Positions 59,516 to 64,000 of a stretch of DNA of 64,000 nt are shown piece after piece. The notes beneath the pieces were generated by a model. The model was not told the DNA's origin and did not search any database. It was given only the letters and a program-made list of their open reading frames with translations. The stretch lies in the NCBI RefSeq assembly GCF_018140925.1, contig NZ_CP073315.1, positions 1,674,001 to 1,738,000 on the forward strand, written 5' to 3'. The stretch is from Psychrobacillus sp. INOP01 (GTDB lineage Bacteria; Bacillota; Bacilli; Bacillales_A; Planococcaceae). Position numbers and translations under genes: made by a program. The stretch's first letter is position 1. Each line of letters begins with the position of its first letter.

Positions 59516-61033
59516 TTATGGAGTTTCATTTACACTTATTATCTCTTCCGTTAATCGCTCAATACTTGGGCGTATATTCCCTTTACCAGCATAGCTTTCT
59601 AGCATTTCCTTCACATCGATACCGGAGGATGCCTTTAACGTTTCTTGAAGTGTAGACATCAAGTTCGTTGCATAAGAGGTGACTTTATTGGCCCCTCCAC
59701 CTTCTCCGCTACCAGTGTCAACAACCGTAATTTTGTCGATATTTGAAAGTGGACTTGCAATTTGTTTAGCGTATTCAGGAAGCATCTGAACAATCATATC
59801 AAGAACAGCCGCTTGACCATACATTTCAAAAGCTTCAGCTATCTTACGTTTTGCTTCTGCTTCTGCAAGACCTTTAAGTCGAATAACATCTGCCTCTGAT
59901 TCCCCTTGTGCTCGTTGTGAATCTGCTTTTGCTTGACCATCTAAACGAACCTTCTCTGCATCAGCTTTTGCTTTAGCTTCAATCCGATACTTCTCTGCAT
60001 CTGCCTCTGCTATCTCACGTGACTTAGAAGCTTCTGCATTTTGTTCAATTGCATAACGATCTGCATCGGCTTTTTTCTTCACCTCTGAGTCATATTGCTT
60101 CTCGCGACGTAGAATCTCTTTTTCTTCTAGCTCTATTTGTTTTTGACGTTCAATAATTTGAATTTGCATTTCTTGCTCGGTTACTTCTTGCTTTGACCGT
60201 GCAGTTTCTAGTTCATACGCTTGGTCGGCACGAGCTTTAGCAATGTCTTGCTCACGGCGATATTCCGCAACCTTCAGCTGGTTATCTTTTTCCGCTTCAG
60301 CAATTTCTGTAGCTCTTTCGATTTCAGCTCTCTGTGCATCTTTAGAGGCTTCTGCACGTTTGATACGTGTTTCTTTTTCTGCCTCTGCAGTTGCGATATC
60401 CGCATCACGCTTAACCTGTGCAATTCTCGGCTTCCCTAGTGAGTCCAAATATCCGTTTTTATCACGTACATCTTTAATAGTAAAAGATACAATGATTAAT
60501 CCCATTTTCGCTAAATCCTGAGATGCTACACGTTGTACTTCCTGCGAGAATTTGTCTCGATTTTTGTAAATTTCCTCTACGGTCATGGAGCCTAAGATAG
60601 AACGTAGATGACCTTCTAATACTTCCTTCGCTTCGTTTTCACGATCCGCCTTTGATTTACCTAAAAATTGTTCGGCTGCAGTAGCAATTTCCGATATAGA
60701 ACCGCCAATTTTAATAATTGCCGTTCCGTCCGCCATTACAGGAACACCTTGTTCAGTATATACTTCAGGTGTAGTAACTTCTAATTTACTAGAAAGTAGA
60801 CTAAGCGGTTCAGCTTGTTGGAACACTGGAAATATGAATGTACCGCCACCACGAATAATTTTAATACGGTTACCAGATTCGTCTGTGTGTACATTCTTAG
60901 AGCCTAAATAGCTCCCTGTTACAATCAATGCCTCATCTGGTCCTACCGTACGATATTTCGTAATAAAAACAGCTAAAATTGCAACTATAACAAACACTAC
61001 TATTCCAATAACTATCAACATTTCCATCTGCAT
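59516..61033 (-). CDS. floT: Flotillin FloT (YuaG-like)
   Basis: A 505-residue membrane-microdomain scaffold. Residues ~5-24 form a membrane anchor (LIVIGIVVFVIVAILAVFI), ~25-190 the PHB/SPFH domain (KYRTVGPDEALIVTGSYLG, FIFPVFQQAEPLSLLSSKLE), and ~200-400 a long Ala/Glu/Lys coiled coil (DADIATAEAEKETRIKRAEA and similar). The C-terminus carries QMLPEYAKQIASPLSNIDKI. It organises functional membrane microdomains and in B. subtilis belongs to the SigW regulon with yuaF, which lies 19 nt upstream here too. AAAGGGGG lies 8 nt before the ATG. Confidence 0.95.
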   Translation of the reverse strand: MQMEMLIVIGIVVFVIVAILAVFITKYRTVGPDEALIVTGSYLGSKNVHTDESGNRIKIIRGGGTFIFPVFQQAEPLSLLSSKLEVTTPEVYTEQGVPVMADGTAIIKIGGSISEIATAAEQFLGKSKADRENEAKEVLEGHLRSILGSMTVEEIYKNRDKFSQEVQRVASQDLAKMGLIIVSFTIKDVRDKNGYLDSLGKPRIAQVKRDADIATAEAEKETRIKRAEASKDAQRAEIERATEIAEAEKDNQLKVAEYRREQDIAKARADQAYELETARSKQEVTEQEMQIQIIERQKQIELEEKEILRREKQYDSEVKKKADADRYAIEQNAEASKSREIAEADAEKYRIEAKAKADAEKVRLDGQAKADSQRAQGESEADVIRLKGLAEAEAKRKIAEAFEMYGQAAVLDMIVQMLPEYAKQIASPLSNIDKITVVDTGSGEGGGANKVTSYATNLMSTLQETLKASSGIDVKEMLESYAGKGNIRPSIERLTEEIISVNETP

Positions 61034-61052
61034 TTCTATTTCCCCCTTTTAT

Positions 61053-61622
61053 CTATACTAATGGTAAGTATTCTTTTACTAAAAAAGTTCCATTATCAAA
61101 ATCTATGATGAGTACCTGTTTATCGTACTCAATTTCTTCATTGTCATAGCCTGCTGCTCTTTTAGAAATTACTCCACTTACCGTTTCTATTACTATTTCT
61201 CCAAACCCATCCGATGGTATCGGAACTATGACTCTTCCAACTTGGCCTTGTAGAGACTCGTTTGTATATGCTGTGGAAACCTCTGCTGATGCTAGCGGAA
61301 CTAATATAAAGAAGTACAGTAAAAAAGTTAATATGCTAGAAATAATGAGAGCTGCCATAATGACAATTTTCTCGTCCCATTCTGTTAGTTTTAATAGGAT
61401 AAAACCGGATGCACATATAAATAGTAAGAAGGAAAGAATCGTTGTCGGGTTGAAAATCCCACTATCCATCCCATCGATCGCATCAGCAAATAACACATAC
61501 AAAATAGTGATTAAACCTATACCGATTAATCCATATAAAAAGACCTGTTCTATTTCACTCACCCCTTCCCACGAAAAAGTAATCTTAGTAGTATATACGG
61601 AAATACTTTCAGAAAGTTTCAT
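61053..61622 (-). CDS. yuaF: NfeD-like membrane protein (YuaF-like) partner of flotillin
   Basis: A 189-residue protein with three transmembrane helices (~28-48, ~60-78, ~86-110) and a C-terminal OB-fold (ESLQGQVGRVIVPIPSDGFG, then VLIIDFDNGTFLVKEYLPL), the NfeD layout. YuaF in B. subtilis lies beside floT and influences microdomain protein organisation. ATG 61622 follows AAGGA; upstream codons to 61646 lack a ribosome site. Confidence 0.88.
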   Translation of the reverse strand: MKLSESISVYTTKITFSWEGVSEIEQVFLYGLIGIGLITILYVLFADAIDGMDSGIFNPTTILSFLLFICASGFILLKLTEWDEKIVIMAALIISSILTFLLYFFILVPLASAEVSTAYTNESLQGQVGRVIVPIPSDGFGEIVIETVSGVISKRAAGYDNEEIEYDKQVLIIDFDNGTFLVKEYLPLV

Positions 61623-61864
61623 ATATTTCCTTTTTTCCAAAGACAATATAATTCATCGCTTTAATTACATTTAAATTCTATAAATTCTGACAAAAATCGC
61701 CTTTTTTCGACAAAAAACGCGCTTATTTGTTCTATTTTTGAGCTATAATGTTACAGTATTGTAAATTTGGCGAATCTAGAGTAAAAAGTGTGTTGATTTA
61801 GTAAATTTTTTGGTATGCTATTTGAGGAAAAAGTAAACATATTAATTAAGTCCAGGAGGCTTTT

Positions 61865-62485
61865 ATGATTAGTTCAAAAAAACCAGATCCATTTTTCGTA
61901 TCTCTATTAAAAATTGCCGAAAACGTCCGTGATAGCGCTCATTATGCAGATGATTTCCGTATTAATACAGTTGCAGATTTAAAGGAAATCAGCGTGCATT
62001 TAAAAAATTACGAAACAGCAGGAGATACATTAATACATGAATTGATCGTTATGTTAAATAAATCCTTTATGACTCCAATTGAACGTGAAGATATCCTTGA
62101 ACTTGCCATTCGTATGGATGACATTTTGGATGGTATTGATAATTTTACGGCTCACCTGGAAATGTTTTCATTGGTCGAAATTGATGAATCGATGCGCACA
62201 TTCTTAGGTTATATTGTGAAAAGCACAGATGAGATTGTTAAAGCAATGGAGCTTCTAGCAAGCAAAAAGCTTCTGAAAATGCATGAACATTCTATACTTA
62301 TTAAAGATTACGAAAGAAAATGTGATGAGGTGCTTCGTTCATCTATCAAACAGTTGTTTTTGAATGAAAAAGACCCAATTCGCATTATTCAATTTAAAGA
62401 TATATATGAACAATTAGAAGAAATCGCTGATTATTGCCAAAACGTAGCAAATACGTTGGAAACAATTATTATGCGAAACGCGTAG
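61865..62485 (+). CDS. ykaA: Pit accessory protein, DUF47/PhoU-like (YkaA)
   Basis: A 206-residue all-helical protein, with IAENVRDSAHYADDFRI, HELIVMLNKSFMTPIEREDI (~54-73), LDGIDNFTAHLEMFSL and FKDIYEQLEEIADYCQNVAN near the end (~178-197). This is the PhoU_div/DUF47 family that regulates or assists low-affinity phosphate transporters. AGGAGG precedes the ATG by 5 nt, and the Pit gene follows after 12 nt. Confidence 0.9.
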   Translation: MISSKKPDPFFVSLLKIAENVRDSAHYADDFRINTVADLKEISVHLKNYETAGDTLIHELIVMLNKSFMTPIEREDILELAIRMDDILDGIDNFTAHLEMFSLVEIDESMRTFLGYIVKSTDEIVKAMELLASKKLLKMHEHSILIKDYERKCDEVLRSSIKQLFLNEKDPIRIIQFKDIYEQLEEIADYCQNVANTLETIIMRNA

Positions 62486-62497
62486 GAGTATACGCTT

Positions 62498-63496
62498 ATG
62501 GAAACAGTATTTATATTAACCATTCTAGTAGTAGTCTTTGCTCTTGCATTTGACTTTATCAATGGGTTTCATGATACAGCGAATGCCATTGCTACATCCG
62601 TTTCAACAAGAGCTCTAAAGCCTAGAGTGGCTGTACTAATGGCAGCAATAATGAACTTTGTTGGTGCCTTAACATTTACCGGGGTAGCTAAAACAATTAC
62701 AAAAGATATTGTAGATCCTTTTGCCTTGCAAAATGGATCGCTAATCATTTTAGCTGCATTACTCTCCGCGATTATTTGGAACTTAGTCACATGGTACTTT
62801 GGTATTCCTTCCAGTTCATCTCACACGTTGATCGGCTCTATTGCTGGAGCAGCAGTGTCATCGGCAGGTTTTGCAATTTTAAACTGGCAAGGTTTCATTA
62901 AAATCATTCAAGCGTTACTTATTTCACCATTTTTAGCGCTTGCTGTCGGCTTCTTAATGATGTCATTATTTAAAGTTATATTTAAAAACGGAAGTTTATA
63001 TGGGACAAACAAGAGGTTTCGTATATTCCAAATTGGTACAGCCGCCCTTCAATCCTTTACGCATGGTACAAACGACGCGCAAAAAGCGATGGGTATTATT
63101 ACAATGGCTTTAATCGCAGCAGAATGGCAAACAAATGACGATATTCAATTATGGGTTCGTATAGCTGCAGCTACTGCTATGGGTCTAGGTACTTCTATTG
63201 GTGGGTATAAAATCATAAAAACCGTTGGTGGTAAAATTATGAAAATACGTCCTATTAACGGGGCAGCTGCTGACTTGTCTTCTGCAATGATTATTTTCGG
63301 TGCTACTACTATTCATTTACCGGTTTCCACTACACATGTTATTTCTTCCGCTATTATGGGGGTTGGATCAGCGCAACGTGTTAAAGGTGTTAAATGGGGA
63401 GTCGCTAAGAAAATTGTCTTAACGTGGATTATCACTTTACCAATTTCTGCTGTTATGGCGGGTATTATATTCCAAGTACTAAATTTATTCTTTTAA
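62498..63496 (+). CDS. pit: Low-affinity inorganic phosphate transporter Pit
   Basis: A 332-residue PiT-family symporter with about ten helices. Both inverted-repeat signatures are present: FDFINGFHDTANAIATSVST (~18-37) and FTHGTNDAQKAMGIITMAL (~187-205), plus PSSSSHTLIGSIAGAA and LPVSTTHVISSAIMGVG (~271-287). It imports metal-phosphate with protons or sodium. Second gene of the ykaA-pit operon. Confidence 0.94.
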   Translation: METVFILTILVVVFALAFDFINGFHDTANAIATSVSTRALKPRVAVLMAAIMNFVGALTFTGVAKTITKDIVDPFALQNGSLIILAALLSAIIWNLVTWYFGIPSSSSHTLIGSIAGAAVSSAGFAILNWQGFIKIIQALLISPFLALAVGFLMMSLFKVIFKNGSLYGTNKRFRIFQIGTAALQSFTHGTNDAQKAMGIITMALIAAEWQTNDDIQLWVRIAAATAMGLGTSIGGYKIIKTVGGKIMKIRPINGAAADLSSAMIIFGATTIHLPVSTTHVISSAIMGVGSAQRVKGVKWGVAKKIVLTWIITLPISAVMAGIIFQVLNLFF

Positions 63497-63506
63497 TAAA
63501 ATGATT

Positions 63507-63541
63507 GATCCCTTGTCTTTTAGGACAAGGGATCTTTTTTT
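63507..63541 (+). terminator. Terminator after pit
   Basis: GATCCCTTGTC-TTTTA-GGACAAGGGATC and a run of seven T. Confidence 0.9.
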
Positions 63542-63609
63542 GATGGGTACCTATGTTTTTACAGTGATGTGGCTCTCTCGTAGAGCAGCGAATCTCTCTC
63601 GTATGCACC

Positions 63610-64000
63610 CTATTCTTTTATCTTTAAACCAAGTGATTTTGCAAAGCCAATCGCTTGTTCTGTAGATACCGTGCAATCTTGCATTTTATCTAATGATACG
63701 GTTAGTTGTTCATACGTATTCGTGCTTAAGTCTACTCCATTTAAAGCTGTTCCTGTGAAATTCGCTTCATTTAATTCACAGCCTTCAAAATTCACTTTAT
63801 CAAATGTGGCATCTATAATATCCCCACGGTTGAATGCAGTTTTAGTGAAAGTGACCTTTTTCAATTTAGAAAAGCTTAAACTCACATAGTTCGCAACAGT
63901 ATCGACTATTTTCACATCAGTCATCCGACTTTGGGATATATTTGCTCCTACTAGCTTCGAACTCTGAATTTCTACGCGATGGAATACCGCATTCCCAAAA
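63610..64000 (-). CDS. Pentapeptide-repeat protein, 5' end beyond the right edge
   Basis: The minus-strand frame is open from the window edge to the stop at 63610, giving at least 129 residues. The visible part follows the A(D/N)LXX-like quintet pattern: KLVGANISQSRMTDVK, LSFSKLKKVTFTKTAF, DATFDKVNFEGCELNEANFT and GTALNGVDLS, which would form a right-handed quadrilateral beta-helix. The last ~35 residues (LDKMQDCTVSTEQAIGFAKS) are a capping tail. An internal ATG at 63924 is not the true start. Function of such cytoplasmic proteins varies; none can be assigned. Confidence 0.8.
   Translation of the reverse strand, partial: FGNAVFHRVEIQSSKLVGANISQSRMTDVKIVDTVANYVSLSFSKLKKVTFTKTAFNRGDIIDATFDKVNFEGCELNEANFTGTALNGVDLSTNTYEQLTVSLDKMQDCTVSTEQAIGFAKSLGLKIKE

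Overview
The window is AT-rich chromosomal DNA of an aerobic, low-GC Gram-positive rod of the order Bacillales, most likely family Planococcaceae (Psychrobacillus, Lysinibacillus or Sporosarcina type). Reasons: strong AGGAGG ribosome sites with frequent GTG/TTG starts; close relatives of Bacillus subtilis MurB, BmrA, YhfW, PpaC, NsrR/Hmp, NiaP, ThrCB, YxlJ, YclNOPQ, HflX, YngI, SigV/RsiV, FumC and FloT; lipoproteins with lipoboxes; and dispersed intergenic repeats of Bacillaceae type. I saw no rRNA, tRNA, CRISPR array, transposase or phage module. The assignment rests on remembered family features, not on a search.

Layout. 1-6.7 kb: a penicillin acylase cut by the left edge, murB, an HxlR repressor divergent from a YceI-family gene with two promoters and four palindromes, then a permease plus M20 amidohydrolase operon. 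6.8-14.8 kb: a BmrA-like exporter; a helix-turn-helix/TPR regulator overlapping a 40-residue secreted-peptide gene (candidate RRNPP quorum-sensing pair); a heterodimeric ABC exporter under a PadR repressor. 14.9-20.6 kb: Rieske oxidoreductase YhfW, a DUF2500 protein, a FrnE-like DsbA protein, pyrophosphatase PpaC, and NsrR divergent from flavohemoglobin. 20.7-29.4 kb: a GNAT fusion, a second DNA sliding clamp (DnaN paralogue), 3-methyladenine glycosylase, CoA-transferase, a small kinase, the niacin permease and thrCB.

29.5-42.3 kb: ZupT, a heme-monooxygenase-like protein, a small basic protein under a 44-bp palindrome, a cysteine-free uracil-DNA glycosylase, a PAP2 phosphatase, and the Fur-controlled yclNOPQ siderophore importer flanked by decayed fragments of a heme-monooxygenase gene and of yclN. 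Then a DUF6612 lipoprotein, a POT peptide transporter and another ABC exporter. 42.2-50.5 kb: a 21-bp tandem repeat, hflX, a VOC protein, an RDD protein, an acyl-CoA synthetase, NhaC, a methyltransferase, a small membrane protein and a repeat-rich intergenic region. 50.5-64 kb: MacB-like and YtrA/YhcG-like ABC operons, sigV-rsiV with an autoregulatory-type promoter, a PCYCGC lipoprotein, fumC, a cupin/HD-GYP protein, NfeD-flotillin, the Pit phosphate system and a pentapeptide-repeat protein cut by the right edge.

Themes: stress and envelope defence (SigV, flotillin, five sets of ABC exporter-type genes), iron and nitric-oxide responses, and many small repressor-operator circuits. The items most worth following are the regulator/propeptide pair at 8.8-10.2 kb and a roughly 330-bp dispersed element whose 40-48-nt hairpin shows compensatory base changes between its two copies.
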